Shown here piece after piece: positions 41,123 through 52,760 of a stretch of 64,000 nucleotides of DNA (the stretch's first letter is position 1; the number at the start of each line of letters is the position of its first letter). The position numbers and the translations under genes are program-made. The notes under the pieces are model-generated. The model saw only the letters and a list, made by a program, of their open reading frames with translations. It searched no databases and was not told the origin of the DNA. Source of the stretch: Berghia stephanieae (Eukaryota > Mollusca > Gastropoda > Nudibranchia > Aeolidiidae); contig CM067446.1 of assembly GCA_034508935.3 (NCBI GenBank), positions 22,294,961 through 22,358,960 of the forward strand. The letters are read 5' to 3'.

Positions 41123-44100
41123 AGGATAGTTTCATTCAAATATTTGGCAGCTTCGTAAAATCACAGGTGTAAATGACTACATACTACATAAATTTGATTT
41201 TGTTTTTTTTTTACTCCTGAAACGTAATTCACAGGTCTAGATGTGTAGTCTGATCTGAATAGTTTTCGTTGTAGCAACTCATTGCTCAACCTTATATATA
41301 TTTTCCATCATGTAACTTTCTCAGGACTGATTTGTCTTTATAACTATTATTGTCATAAATTTGTGTCTAAACTGATATTGATATGAGTTAATGCCATCAG
41401 AACAATCGTAACTCTACGATCCTTGACCATGTTACCTAACTGGATTGAAATGTCAATTTCCAAGCAAATTGTTCAGCTCCACTTTAAACTAATCGTATAT
41501 TGCCAGGCTTCAAGATTGCATCTGTACCTATCTAATAGAACCTGTTCAAGTTACAATTTTATTAACTGTCCAGCTGCACTTTATTCTACCTCGGATTGTT
41601 GTATTAAAGTGGCAATGCTACTCGCCGCTCATTGCAATTATGTAGGATTGGATCAAATTGTACCTATGGGTGTATAGCATTTATTCATGAATTTTTAAAG
41701 TTTAGATTTGGGTTAGTCAATTGAAACGTGCTGGTGGAATATTACAGATATATTTATTTGGGTTTGAGAGGGTGGTATTCTGTCCTATCTCATTGTTTCT
41801 CACTATTGATTGTCACTTTTATTTTGTAAACCTCTTACTCAACAAGGTAAAAATACTTATGGTCGAATCATGTCCTTGTTGCATGCTAGATGCCATTTCT
41901 AATTATAGTCAGTTTGTTTGGTTTTATTCTAAACTGAGATTTTTTTTGTTATATTTCGATCCGGGGACGTCTCTCTTTCTCTCACTCACGTGTACATGTT
42001 GCTATCATTCTGGATTTTTTATTTTTTTAATATAACATTTAACCTTTGTGAAAGCCTAGCTATATGTATCAAAATGAGTAATTTTCTCTCCCCTAGAATT
42101 GTATTTTGAATAGTTATTTTGATAATTCACCATTTTAGATTAAATTCAATGGTGAAAAATGTCTATGGGTGAGACATTTTGATGGTAAGATTTAACTTTT
42201 TTAATGAAATTTTGTAATTCTACATTAGTGGTTGGTGCAGATTTGGAGAGAAAGCATCTGTGCTTGTGATGAATAATTGTAGCACTTGTGTTTAAAGTAG
42301 ATGTTTCATCCATTTTACTGTCCTGTTTTCAATTCATATATGTTAATCTTTTTATCATCTTTTTGTGCATTTTGGTCAAGAGTTATTCATGATTGCCTTT
42401 AAGGGGTTTTTTTTGTATTCAGTCGTTCATTGTATTTGTATCTGATCCAAGGTTTTTTACAGACTGTTGAATTGTACTTTGAACGAATCCATTATCATTC
42501 ATTAATATCCTCTCCAATCATTTAATTAGATATGTTTATTTTTATTTTTTATTTTGTTTTTATTTGGGAGGGGGGTTTTTTGTGGTTTTTTTGTTTGTTC
42601 TTCTGTAAGTCTTGCCTAAAAGTTTGTAAATCATGATTGTGGATATTATTGTTACTTTTTCTTTATTACTCATTCTTTTTCTTAACATACAGTGCAGTGC
42701 GGATATATCAAGTCCTATTTTATCCCTATTTAACACATTAGTAAATATTGATCGCCTATATCAACAACAATTGTATCACAGGACGGTATACCGACATGCG
42801 AACCATTGATACCGGCAATAATTTGTCTTTTTTTTTAAAGGTCAAGATATCCTGCAGTGAAGTAAAACACAACAGTCAATGAAAATGCAGAGATGTTGAG
42901 GTGATGTGTAAAATAGCAGTCAAAGAAAAACCAAGAATATTGTCCAATTACATCCTTTGAATTGTCATTGATCAGAATCGTGATGTCAGCGGTCAAGCCT
43001 AGTCCTGGGCCATGCCATCATTATATCTGTCCTGATGCCAGTAATGGGAATTCCGGATATCAGTATTCTTGGCTTTCAACAAGTAGGCTAACGTGAAATG
43101 CTCCCCATATCACCCACCATGTGGGAGATTGTCTCTCTGTCTTCGCAAGCTTCCTGGCCAATCCCTGTCTGGAACTGAGACCTTGTCGGTAAATCAGACA
43201 GACCTCTTAAACAAAAATTAAACTATTTTTCAATTTCTCTAAACTGTAGTGAGCTGCTTATCGGTCTCGATATGGGTATGGTCAATGCTACTATTACTGG
43301 TACTTAGTCTAGATACCACTCTACAATAGTTAATTTTAGAAGGCGCCATTGCAGATGTGGAGTCAGATGAGGATAAGGTACCATTGGACCAGTTTCTGGC
43401 CATGCCACTATGGTAGCTATCAAGACCCTCCACTGTTTTTCACAGTAACTTCTTGAGGGCACTTCCTTATTTGAGGTCCTTGCAATTGCTGATGACAGGG
43501 TCCATAAAATTATTCTTGGCCTTCGGAGATGGACCACAATATTATACTATTAAAGGCATATAAAGTTTACCGTCATAAATTTCAAAAACGCCCCTTTTAA
43601 GGGTCACCAAACATCAAGATTTACTTGTTATTTTCTGATATGTTTCCCTTTCATTTTTAGAATGACATATATCTAAATCACTCTTATATCAACATTATAC
43701 TGCAGTCCCAACTATATCGATATATCCGTTCTCGACTGTGTTTGATAAAATAACGCATCATTGACTATTTCAGCGTGGTTTAAATGCCAAAAGTTTAAAT
43801 TATATATTTTATTTAGAACCCTTATGTCATATTTTTCGATCTAATGAATTTTTAAATTTTTGCACCTTTTGTTTTTCTCTTCTATTGTAATAGGATTTGT
43901 AATTATTTTGTTAGATTATGTTTATTTTGAGGATAGATATGTACCTCTGACTGGATTCTGAAAGGTATTTGAAAGACATTGTATGAGTGCCTGTTATTAA
44001 TGTGTTTTATTTTTTGGAATGCTTTTCGTTACTGTGATTATTTACTTAAAGCAACTCTCATGTTCATTCATTAATTAGTTGTAAAAGCTTTGATTAGATT

Positions 44101-44760
44101 ATGCACTTACCATTTGTACTCTGATGAAGACACTTCAACACATATTGTGATTCCTTCCACTTCATTTCCACTTTTAGTATGACATTATAAAGTCTTTTTT
44201 TTTTGGTCTGTTTTATGTGCTCTTTTCTTAGTTATCTTCTTTTAGTTATATATTTTTATATTACCTTTCTCGAATGAGATCATAGAGCTATTATGTTATT
44301 TACACCTGTTAGTGTTATATTTTTTTTACACTTTGGAATTAAAAAAAAAAATTTCAATTTAAGGTTTGATATTAATGGTTAGAGGCAGCGATTGTCGTCC
44401 AGAAATTTATTAATTAAGATTTAAGCATGGTAGACTGGTCCGAAGTTGTAAAGCTTTTGATGTGTGTGTGTGTGTAAGGGGCGGGGGGGGGGGGGGGGGG
44501 GTGGAATCTGATATTTTTTCATTCTTACATTTACAAGTCATATCATTATCAAGCATTTTAATTTAATCTTGTCTGCAGTTATAAAAAATAAATGATTTGT
44601 GCAGTTGATTTTTTTTTTTCATGGGGCACTATTGCTGTTATGATTAGTTTTGTCGTCATTAAGTCTTGATGACTGGCCAGTATATAATTATGGTAGTGCT
44701 GAGATACACCTCTTTTTTTAAAAAAAAGTAATTACATTGTATCTTTATAGTGTGCTTTGT
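41123..44760 (+). other. UBALD 3' UTR and downstream flank
   Basis: A long AT/T-rich stretch with no convincing coding region. One candidate polyadenylation signal, AATAAA, is at 44587-44592; earlier variants cannot be excluded. A (GT)n run followed by a G tract lies at about 44461-44502. Short open frames here lack homology or splice support. Confidence 0.45.
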
Positions 44761-44779
44761 TCTGTCTTTATATTTAGTC

Positions 44780-44850
44780 TGGGTGAGGTGTTTTGACCTC
44801 CCTTGATGGGCACGGAGGTTACTGTTACTATGTCTTCTATCACCAGGCCT
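44780..44850 (+). repeat. Repeat family A head-only relic
   Basis: GGGTGAGGTG, TTTTGACCTCCCTTGATG, GGCACGGAGGTT and TGTCTTCTATCACC align with the family A head. The inner stem keeps ACCTCC/GGAGGT, and the outer stem reads GGTG/CACC in place of GGGG/CCCC, a compensated change. Confidence 0.6.
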
Positions 44851-45427
44851 GTAAATCTTCCGTCTATTGTCGGATTTCCGACAGTACGATTTTGCTCTTA
44901 AGTGCTAATATTTTTAAAAAAGAAATAGTAAAAATAAAATTCGTAACGTCAAAGAACAGAACCAATAAAAAAGAAAATAAAAGACTTTTATTTCATTCCT
45001 CGAAAAAAATAGATTTTATTCCGTTTCAAATGCCGACTTAAAATTTTTTAATTTTTTTATTTTCATTTGTCGCATCAAAGACAAAACAAAACTTGTCGTC
45101 TATAATATTATCATGCCACCTACACGCTCCGATAGACATGGATGTATTTACTGCCTGGCTACTGTGCTACAGCCATCGAGAGTGGGTCGCGAAGTTTGCG
45201 CGAGTTGTCTTCACACACACACCTAGTCAGTAAATAACGCACGCACAGAAGTGTGTCGAACCAGACTGGAAGGTTTCTCTCTCTATTTTGCTACCGACAC
45301 ACATGCATATCTCCGGTTCTTATTTCTCAGTCTCTATATATTTTTGGTTCCGTCCGGATGTGAGACGGGAAAAAAATAATGAGAAATAATTATTTTTCTT
45401 GGAAAGCTCTCACACGACCGCACCCCT

Positions 45428-45541
45428 TCCTCTTCTTCTTCTTCTTCTTCTTCTTCTTCTTCTTCTTCTTCTTCTTCTTCTTCTTCTTTCTTCTTCTTCT
45501 TCTTCTTCTTCTTCTTCTTCTTCTTCTTCTTCTTCTTCTTC
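45428..45541 (+). repeat. (TTC)n microsatellite
   Basis: About 114 bp of TTC trinucleotides. All poly-Phe, poly-Leu, poly-Ser and poly-Lys frames across it are non-coding. Confidence 0.96.
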
Positions 45542-45889
45542 TAGAAGAATTAATCCAAATAAACGAAAGAATCAGCGTAAACATTTAACACAAACAGGAG
45601 CGAAGTTGCGCAGCTTCCTGTGTCACATCATTCAAAAGGGTAGGAATTGTTCTCTTCCTTCCATTTTACTACCTCAGACCTGGGCCCTCAAATAATTGGG
45701 ATTTTTTTTTTTTGGTACCATAAAATAAGGTCCTCGTTATAAATAAGTAGGGAAAAGTGACATGATTTGACTAGTCAGTTGACGTGTCATATCTGTGTTG
45801 TGTCCATATTTTTGTCCTGTTGTGTCTATTTTCGCGTGTTCAAAAAGTTCCGACAATTTTTTCACCAACCATTTACAGGCCTGTATCAC

Positions 45890-46275
45890 CCTTTATTTCC
45901 TTTTTTAGTTTGGTTTCTGTCTTTGTCTTGGAATGAGATCACTTGCTTTTCTTCTGGTTCTGGCCGTAGTGCTACACTGAGTGAGAAATATTTAATTGTA
46001 TACTATCTTGTAAATCATCTCTCTGTCCTGTATTGTTAAGTTTTTGTTTTGTATTTTTTTTATAAACATTTGAGTAGTGAGATCCTGTGCTTGTGTCTGG
46101 TTGGAAATTTTAGGTGATCTCAAACTAAGAAAACACAGTACAGTTTGTTCTTAGAATCTACTTATTTACACTGTTTGGACCAGTCTCCTTAGTTTTAGCT
46201 TATCTTAGGCTATTTTTAACCTTTTTACTGGCGGCAGTATGACCTAAATGTGTCTTCATATTTTGTTTATGACTA
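45890..46275 (+). repeat. Repeat family A copy A6, old and diverged
   Basis: Follows the family order: TTCTGTCTTTGTCTTGGAAT, GAGATCACTTG, TTGTAAATCATCTCTCTGT, GTGCTTGTGTCTGG, TTTTAGGTGATCTCAAACTA, TTACTGGCGGCAGTATGACC. Head missing and tail hairpin eroded. Confidence 0.7.
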
Positions 46276-47223
46276 GTGTTGTCTTCATAATTGTATAATG
46301 TGTATTTATTACTTTCTGGCTTAGGTTTTGGTTGTCGAAATTGTTATTTTTATTTTATTTTTTTTATCATTATTATTATGATTTGGTCCCCCCTTGGGTT
46401 TTAAAAATATTATTTCATTATTTTTGCGTAGCAACCTGTGATTTAGAGAGGCCTTAAACGCCATCTGGTATGATGTGAGTTGGAAGCAGGTCTATGTTAT
46501 GAAGGTAGCTATTTTATGGTACACGTTAAATTGGAGTTAGTGCCGGGGCCTTTTTTTTTTTTAATCACAATTACTACAGTCCACTCTGGATAATCGCAAC
46601 ACCTTGGGATCAGCAAAAATATCGCGATTAACCGAAGTTGAGTTTCCTGTCCACTATTGCAACATTTTACTCATATATGGTAAACTCAAACTACATAGTT
46701 GTAAACGTTATTCTTAGATTGAAACAAAAACAGCAGCCCTGAATAGAAGGTTACTCTTGTTGTATCTTTAACCCACTATATTTCGTTTTCCAGGTTGCTT
46801 TCTGTCTTTGTTTTGGGATGTCTGGTCTGAGTCTTTGACTGAGGAAGATGCAGTTGAATAATATAGAGTAGATTCAGGCTTACCGGCCACACAAGCCTTA
46901 TCTGTGGTCGTCTCAGACTCAGAGAATGGAAGACTGCTGGCCAGAAATGAGACCAATGCTATATAGTGATGTCGTAAAATGTAACGCTCAAGTGGCCGGT
47001 TTCAGGTGAACCAGCCGATTATGCTATGCACCCTAAGCAGTCTTATCCATGTTCTCAGCGCAAAATGTTATTCGTGACATTTTGGTACTACCGGACACTT
47101 ATGGAACTTTAAGGTCCAACCGGCCACCCAACTTGGGCAAACCGGACACCCTTCACGGATGTTGAAAAACACTGTTTCCTTTTGTTTTTTTAATAGTTTT
47201 CAGTTCATAAACGGTTACAGCAG

Positions 47224-47288
47224 ATCCATAGGCTCAGTTGGTAAAATATCTGCCGGGTCATTGGTCAATTTAGGGTTCGATTCCAGCA
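47224..47288 (+). repeat. tRNA-derived SINE head or tRNA pseudogene
   Basis: Box A-like TAGGCTCAGTTGGTAAAAT and box B GGTTCGATTCC are 40 bp apart in tRNA order. The acceptor and anticodon arms are not paired, so it is not a working tRNA. Confidence 0.6.
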
Positions 47289-47494
47289 TTCCAAGGACTT
47301 TGAAGGACTCTTTCCTTAAATTGGCAGAATGTTTCCTTCCCCCAAGACGGCTGCCATATATTTTCATAAGTAGCTAGACTAGATCTAGACGTCTAGATAG
47401 ATAAATAAACCTGTTTATGTTCATTTTCAACAGAGAAAGACATAAATAATTTATTCAAAACAATTAATAGGGTACATAATCATAACGCAACATG

Positions 47495-48115
47495 TCACTT
47501 GCACAATGTTTTGTTATCGGAGCCGACTTGATAGGGTTGCTTGGAAGAAATGTCGGCAATGATGACTGAACCTCCCAGGTAGAAAGAGAAGCCAGTCTCG
47601 TCGCAATTGAAGACGTTGCTGGGGGGGACCTTGGTAATGTCAATGCCATTTGACATTAGCGATGTCCGCATGGTGTGGAACCACCCACGAATCTTTCCTT
47701 CTGATACCTGGGCGCGTTGTTCCCCAAGGGACATCACTTTTCTCTCCCGCACATCCCCCTTGTGTCTCTCCATGAATGTTTTGTACCAGTAATATCCTGG
47801 CTTGTTGTTTTTGAAGGGGGTCTCTCTGCCTTCAGCATTCATTATTCTTTGCACCTCCAGGCACAGCTGCTCCCTGTCCTTCCCTTCACCTGCCCTGGCA
47901 CAGGCCACCATCCACTTGACTAGTTTCGTCTCCTCCTCTGCGGCCAACACTGTATGAGATACCCTATGGACGGGGTATTTTCCGGCCATCTTGTCCATCA
48001 GGGTTGATTTCGGGACAGAGTAGGTCGCAGCGGCCTGGTGGAATGAAAGATTTTTGGTGCGGATGGCATCAAGTGCAGCATCCACACTCTTTTCAGTATA
48101 CTTTGATCGCGGCAT
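47495..48115 (-). CDS. Pogo/Tigger-like transposase, N-terminal part
   Basis: An uninterrupted 206-residue frame starts MPRSKYTEKSVDAALDAIRT. Residues about 1-55 form a pipsqueak-type helix-turn-helix (AAATYSVPKSTLMDKMAGKY). A CENP-B-type region follows with GYYWYKTFMERHKGDV. Near residue 170, FNCDETGFSF is the first catalytic Asp block of the DDE domain. A full pogo-type transposase has about 450-550 residues; here it ends after SDNKTLCK with the other two catalytic blocks missing. The open frame suggests recent loss. No intron or host-gene context is seen, so domestication is unlikely. Confidence 0.85.
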   Translation of the reverse strand: MPRSKYTEKSVDAALDAIRTKNLSFHQAAATYSVPKSTLMDKMAGKYPVHRVSHTVLAAEEETKLVKWMVACARAGEGKDREQLCLEVQRIMNAEGRETPFKNNKPGYYWYKTFMERHKGDVRERKVMSLGEQRAQVSEGKIRGWFHTMRTSLMSNGIDITKVPPSNVFNCDETGFSFYLGGSVIIADISSKQPYQVGSDNKTLCK

Positions 48116-48216
48116 CTTGGTGCCTGTAACAATGTGAAAAATTTAACTTTATTTAGATATTTGAACTTCATTTTCATAGACTGGCTAGTCTAATAATGTA
48201 AATTTTCCTTTACAAT

Positions 48217-48744
48217 ACTGGGTGGGGATCCTGACCTCCCATAGCGGGCAGGGAGGTACATACTGTGTCTTCTATCCCCTTATATCTGTTTTCCAACTTG
48301 CTTTCTGTCTTTGTCTTGGAGTGAGATTGCTTGGTTTTGTCCTAACCTTGGTCAGAGTCCTTGGTTGAGAGGGAAACAGTCGAATGTATAGTTATTGCTT
48401 TGGGAGATGATATTTTTTTCCTTGTAAATCATCTCTATGTTATGTACTGTATTATGTTTTATTTACATATTATATTTGATTTGTTAACATTTGAGTGTAT
48501 TCCTCTTAGTGGGGACCTGTGCTTGTGTCTGGATGAGACTTTTAGGTGATCTCAACCTAAGTACTTTGATGGTGTGCTCTTGGAATCTACATCTGTTTCC
48601 TATTTGAACAAATTCCCCTTTGTCTTACTTTTTCTTGGGTGCTTTAATTGAATTCTATAACTTTTTACTATCTCATTTCTTCCTTTTTACTGGCGCTGAT
48701 ATGACCTTAATGTGTTGCAAGCGCCGTAAAACCCTCAAAAAACA
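48217..48744 (+). repeat. Repeat family A copy A7, full length, with 11-bp TSD
   Basis: Target duplication TCCTTTACAAT at 48206-48216 and 48745-48755. Head stems GGGGAT/ATCCCC-like and ACCTCCC/GGGAGGT present; tail hairpin GGCGCT/AGCGCC at 48692-48697/48720-48725, then an A-rich tail. It landed about 100 bp upstream of the pogo start codon. Confidence 0.92.
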
Positions 48745-48775
48745 TCCTTTACAATGGTGAACATAATATAATTTT

Positions 48776-49331
48776 AGGGAGGCCTTCCGAAAGCTCCTAC
48801 ATCCCCAGTATTTTTTTATAATGTTCTAGTAGGGGGTTTGGGAGGGGGAAAAGTTTTATTTTTAAAGTCTCCCCCCTCCCAAACCCCCTATCAGAACATT
48901 ATAAAAAAAGTATCCCCCCTCCCAAAAGCGGGTGGTTGGATGGGAGCATCAACCTTGAATCATATACCTATGATGTTCGCATGGGTGTACGATCCGATAG
49001 TGATGTCGTTTCTTCTTCTCTTTACTAGCCTATCCTGCTTCTTTGGTTTGTGATTGTATTTTTGACAGGGGATATTTTTTTTTTCTGTAAATCTTCTGCC
49101 TGTTTGTTCTTGGTTATTTATAATTTAGCTTATGATATCTTTAGGTTATGATTTTGATTTACATTTGTACTATTTTTGTTAGATTGCTTGTTTTTTTTTG
49201 TTTCAGCGGTCTCTCATATAACCTCAATTGTGTTGGAAGAGACCTAAAGCAACAAACAAAAAAACAAAAAAAACCTCCCAAAACATAATAATACTGGGGA
49301 TGTAGGTGTAGACGCTTTCGAAGGCCTCCCT
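48776..49331 (+). mobile_element. MITE family C, with copy B1 inserted inside
   Basis: Terminal inverted repeats start AGGGAGGCCTTCCGAAAGC (48776) and end GCTTTCGAAGGCCTCCCT (49331), flanked by AATTTT at 48770-48775 and, after B2, 49677-49682. Inside, ATAATGTTCTAGTAGGGGG and its complement form a long hairpin. Without B1 it is about 200 bp. No coding capacity. Confidence 0.8.
48928..49273 (+). repeat. Repeat family B copy B1 with 10-bp TSD
   Basis: Starts GCGGGTGGTTGGATGGGAGC and ends in an A-rich tail. Target duplication CCTCCCAAAA at 48918-48927 and 49274-49283. The tail hairpin pairs GGTCTCT with AGAGACC (49208-49214/49238-49244), with a loop closely related to that of family A. Confidence 0.85.
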
Positions 49332-49332
49332 A

Positions 49333-49667
49333 GCGGGTGGTTGGATGGGAGCATCACCCTTGAATCATATACCTATGATGTTCGCATGGGTGTACGATCC
49401 GATAGTGATGTCGTTTCTTCTTCTCTTTACTAGCCTATCCTGCTTCTTTGGTTTGTGATTGTATTTTTGACAGGGGATATTTTTTTCTGTAAATCTTCTG
49501 CCTGTTTGTTCTTGGTTATTTATAATTTAGCTTATGATATCTTTAGGTTATGATTTTGATTTACATTTGTACCATTTTTGTTAGATTGCTTGTTTTTTTG
49601 TTTCAGCGGTCTCTCATATAACCTCATTTGTGTTGGAAGAGACCTAAAGCAACAAACAAAAAAAAAA
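49333..49667 (+). repeat. Repeat family B copy B2 with 10-bp TSD
   Basis: Nearly identical to B1. Target duplication GGCCTCCCTA at 49323-49332 and 49668-49677, so it inserted at the very end of MITE C. Hairpin GGTCTCT/AGAGACC at 49608-49614/49638-49644. Confidence 0.88.
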
Positions 49668-49803
49668 GGCCTCCCTAATTTTATAATAATCATGATAATC
49701 ATAGACCGGTCAGCAGAAATACAAGGAAAGCATTGCAACAAATAATATTATAGACGTCTAGAATAATAATAAACAACTTAATCAAACCGGCCGGTTTCAC
49801 CTG

Positions 49804-50182
49804 AATCGTTTAAATTTTCTTTGGTCAAACCTGGAACAAAGTGGCTTAGTTTTGCCCAAAATGAATTTATGTCTCAGTGTGTGGCATTTTTATTGGTCTT
49901 GCCTGTGAATCATTTCTCTGAGTGATTCTTGAATATTAGCATCTCCCATGTCGTCTTTGTTGGACAATGGGTGACTTTAGGCACTGCATATGGATAGATT
50001 TCTGCCATTATTCTAATTATTCCCCTTTGACTTCTTTTTGCTCACGAGTCTATGATCCAAGAGTGTTCCGGCACTGATCCGTTATCCCAGTTAGCCTTCC
50101 TGTATGAAGTAATTCATTTTAACTTATGTTTTGTTTGTTTTTTGTGTGTGTGCTTTGTTTTGTTTTTGTTTTTTTGTAGTTT

Positions 50183-50213
<31 letters not shown>

Positions 50214-51150
50214 TGTAAGTGCAGCTGCAACCTTTTGGCTCAATCTTTTTTCTTTTGTTGGCACTGAATTAACCTGCTTGGGATCTGAATACAGATACTA
50301 TAATTGTTAAAATAAAAAATATGATTGTTACCATTAAGCATGCTGCCCATGACAAAATGATCTACTAAAATGGTCATCAAGACAGTAGTTGCGTTGTACC
50401 AAGCCTCCTCGCGGTATGGTTTTCATAGATCCAAAATATGCCTGTCATTGTAGGTTTTTATCATACAGTTTAGACATTTACGAATCATTAAATCAAATCT
50501 GTCAGCCACGCTTCGTATGTTTAGTAAAATAGTCCTGCCATATTAGTTAGCTAACAATTTTGTGTCTTTTCTTCTCTCATTTTTTTTTTCATCCTATTAT
50601 ATTGTTTTGATCTGGCCACATCGCATTTGCTTTTTCCGCTGCATAAGGGTTTGGTCTAAAGTAATGTTCACACACACTTCTAATGCAAAATATATTATAT
50701 GGGACTGGTGGTGTCAGCATTAGTTTGGAAATCTTCTCTTTTTGTTGAAGGTGCATTGAAGTTGGAGCAATCATTTCTCATTCTCATTTAAAATATTGTG
50801 ATCATTAAATAATTCTTCCCACCTTATAAAGGTATGAATATAATTAGTTTTCAGATGTAATAATAAACTGATTTTATAATTAATGTACATATATTATTAA
50901 TGTCATTTTATCGTATGTTATATCTCGTATTGTTGTACAAATTCGTGTGTACGTCTAACAATAATTATTGATCATATTGATTATATAAATTTGTCACAAA
51001 ATTGTGCTTTTTCGGGGAGCTTTGTTGTCAGATTTGAGATGAATGTCAATTTTTTATTATGTTTATGAGACAAAAATAAAAATGATAAGTAAACAATTGT
51101 TTTCCTCGTTGTGTCGTGGTTGGCCCTTTTTCTTGGTACCATTTGTACTA
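49804..51150. other. Intergenic, no gene seen
   Basis: AT-rich DNA with a T then G tract at 50180-50212. Text at 50261 (GGCACTGAATTAACCTG) faintly resembles the family A tail. Nothing else recognised. Confidence 0.4.
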
Positions 51151-52137
51151 CTGGGTGGGGTCTCGACCATCCATGGTCAGCAGAAAGGATCACTGTTGTT
51201 GTGACTTCTATCCCCATATATTTTCTTTCTAGGTTGCTTTATGTTTTTGTCTTGAAATGAGATTACATGGTTTTGTCCTGGCCATGTCTGGAATATTTAG
51301 CTGAGTGTGAAACAGTCAGTTGTATCGGTTATTTTGGATATGGTATTTTTTTTCCTTGTGAATCATCTCCCTGTTGTGTACATTTGAACTTTTTGTTTTG
51401 AGTGTTTGTATTTTGTAAATAGTTGAGTGTGTTCCTAAGAGTCTTAGTTGAACATCTGGGTGGGGTTCCTGACTTCCCATAGTGGACAGGGAGGTACTTG
51501 CTGTATCCCCCTATATCTGTTTTCCAACATGCTTTCTGTCTTTGTCTTGGAATGAGATTACTTGGTTTGTCCTGGCCCTGACTGAGAGGGAAACAGTCAA
51601 ATGTATCGTTTTGGGAGATGGTATTTTTTTCCTTGTAAATCATCTCCCTGTTATGCACTGTATTGTTTGGTTTATGTATTATATATGATTTGTAAACACT
51701 TGAGTGTATCCCTCTTGGTTGGGACTGGTGCTTGTGTCTGGATGACTTTTAAGTCATCTCAAACTTAGTACTTTGATGGTGTGCACTTGGAATCTACATC
51801 TGTTTCCTATTTGAACCAATTCCTCTTTGTCTTACCTTTTCTTGGGGTATTAATTGTAATTCTATAACTTTTTACTTTCCCATTTTCTTCCTTTTTACTG
51901 ACGCTGATATGACCTTAATGTGTTGCAAGCGCCGTAAAACCCTAAAAAACAAAACATGAGTTTACCCCGTAATTGTGTCTGATTGAGACTTTTACTTTTA
52001 GGTGAATTCAAACTAAGACTCGTATTTGAACCAATTCCATTTGTCATACTTTTTCTTGGTTGCTTTTAATTGTTTATCTCTAGACTTTTTACTGGCGCTG
52101 ATAATGATCCAAATGTGTCGCAAGTGCCTTAAACCCC
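51151..52137 (+). repeat. Repeat family A copy A8, split by copy A9
   Basis: The first part, 51151-51455, breaks off after GTTCCTAAGAGTCTTAGTTG. The remainder resumes near 51957 (GTAATTGTGTCTGATTGAGAC) and ends with the tail stem GGCGCT/AGTGCC (52094-52099/52123-52128), kept by a G-U pair. The two halves together give one family A copy interrupted by A9. Confidence 0.75.
51456..51955 (+). repeat. Repeat family A copy A9 inserted in A8
   Basis: Runs from TGGGTGGGGTTCCTGACTTCC to the tail GCCGTAAAACCCTAAAAAACA. AACAT on both sides may be a short target duplication. The tail stem reads GACGCT/AGCGCC with one mismatch. Confidence 0.78.
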
Positions 52138-52264
52138 TTTTTAAAACATTGCACTATATCCGTTTGCAGATCTAATTCATTTTTTTTTTTAATTTTAGTG
52201 TTACGATTATCTATGTGTACTGGCAGGATCCTTATCCATGGATGGCTTGGGTCCTCAATTTTTG

Positions 52265-52630
52265 GGTTTTGAAATCCACTGTCTGGTTTGGGTCTTTCGG
52301 ACTTCCCACAGTTGACAGAGAGGTCACTTGCTGTGTCGTCTATCCCATCTATCACTTGTGCTTTTTCATGTTGCACTCTGTCTTTGATCTGGATTGAGAT
52401 TTTGATCATTGTTTTCCCTGATTCTAGCGGGAGTCAAATTTACAGTTTCTATAGTTTTACCTCTAAATCATCCCTCTGTTACTGTCATGTACTTTTATTT
52501 TATAATTAAGCTCTAATTATAGCGGGATCCTTTGCTTATGCCTGGATTGGACTTTTGGATACTGTCAAAATAAGCACATTGGAATGTGGAAGATCGTGGA
52601 ATCATCTGTTCCCTTACTTGAACTATCCAG
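52265..52630 (+). repeat. Repeat family A copy A11, diverged, tail missing
   Basis: Head TCGGACTTCCCACAGTTGAC with GAGAGGTCACTTGCTGTGTC, then CTATCCC, followed by GTCTTTGATCTGGATTGAGA and CTCTAAATCATCCCTCTGTT. The inner head stem is changed but still pairs (GACTTC/GAGGTC). Confidence 0.7.
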
Positions 52631-52760
52631 CAAGGTCGAAAAGTCGTATAGTTTTATGTCTTGGTCGTAAATTTTCATCTTTGGTCGTAAAAAGGTAGTA
52701 AAATAGTTGAAGATTTAAAAAAAAAAATTTAAAGTTCATTGGGAATTAAATCTCGGAAGT

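Larger units (their letters stand above)
47003..49803 (-). mobile_element. Pogo-type DNA transposon, possible limits
   Basis: Around the transposase, CAGGTGAACCAGCCGATT (47003) and, inverted, CAGGTGAAACCGGCCGG (ending 49803) look like imperfect terminal repeats. No TA target duplication is visible, so the limits are tentative. Within this span a tRNA-like SINE, A7, MITE C, B1 and B2 are all later insertions. 47003-47494 is too short for the rest of a pogo transposase, so the element is internally deleted. Confidence 0.35.

Noticed and set aside
43000-43560. Open frames around a GC-richer patch 3' of UBALD
   Set aside because: Overlapping short frames without domain, splice or codon evidence; could be part of the 3' flank or an unknown repeat.
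45379-45695. Open frames of poly-Phe/Leu/Ser/Lys
   Set aside because: They are translations of the (TTC)n tract.
46570-46640. Tigger/pogo terminal repeat (ACTCTGGATAATCGC and GCGATTAACCGAAG)
   Set aside because: Suggestive, but no partner end, target duplication or transposase can be tied to it.
46768-46956. A 62-residue minus-strand frame resembling a charged C-terminus
   Set aside because: Its 3' part is antisense to family A text (TTTTCCAGGTTGCTTTCTGT); no gene context.
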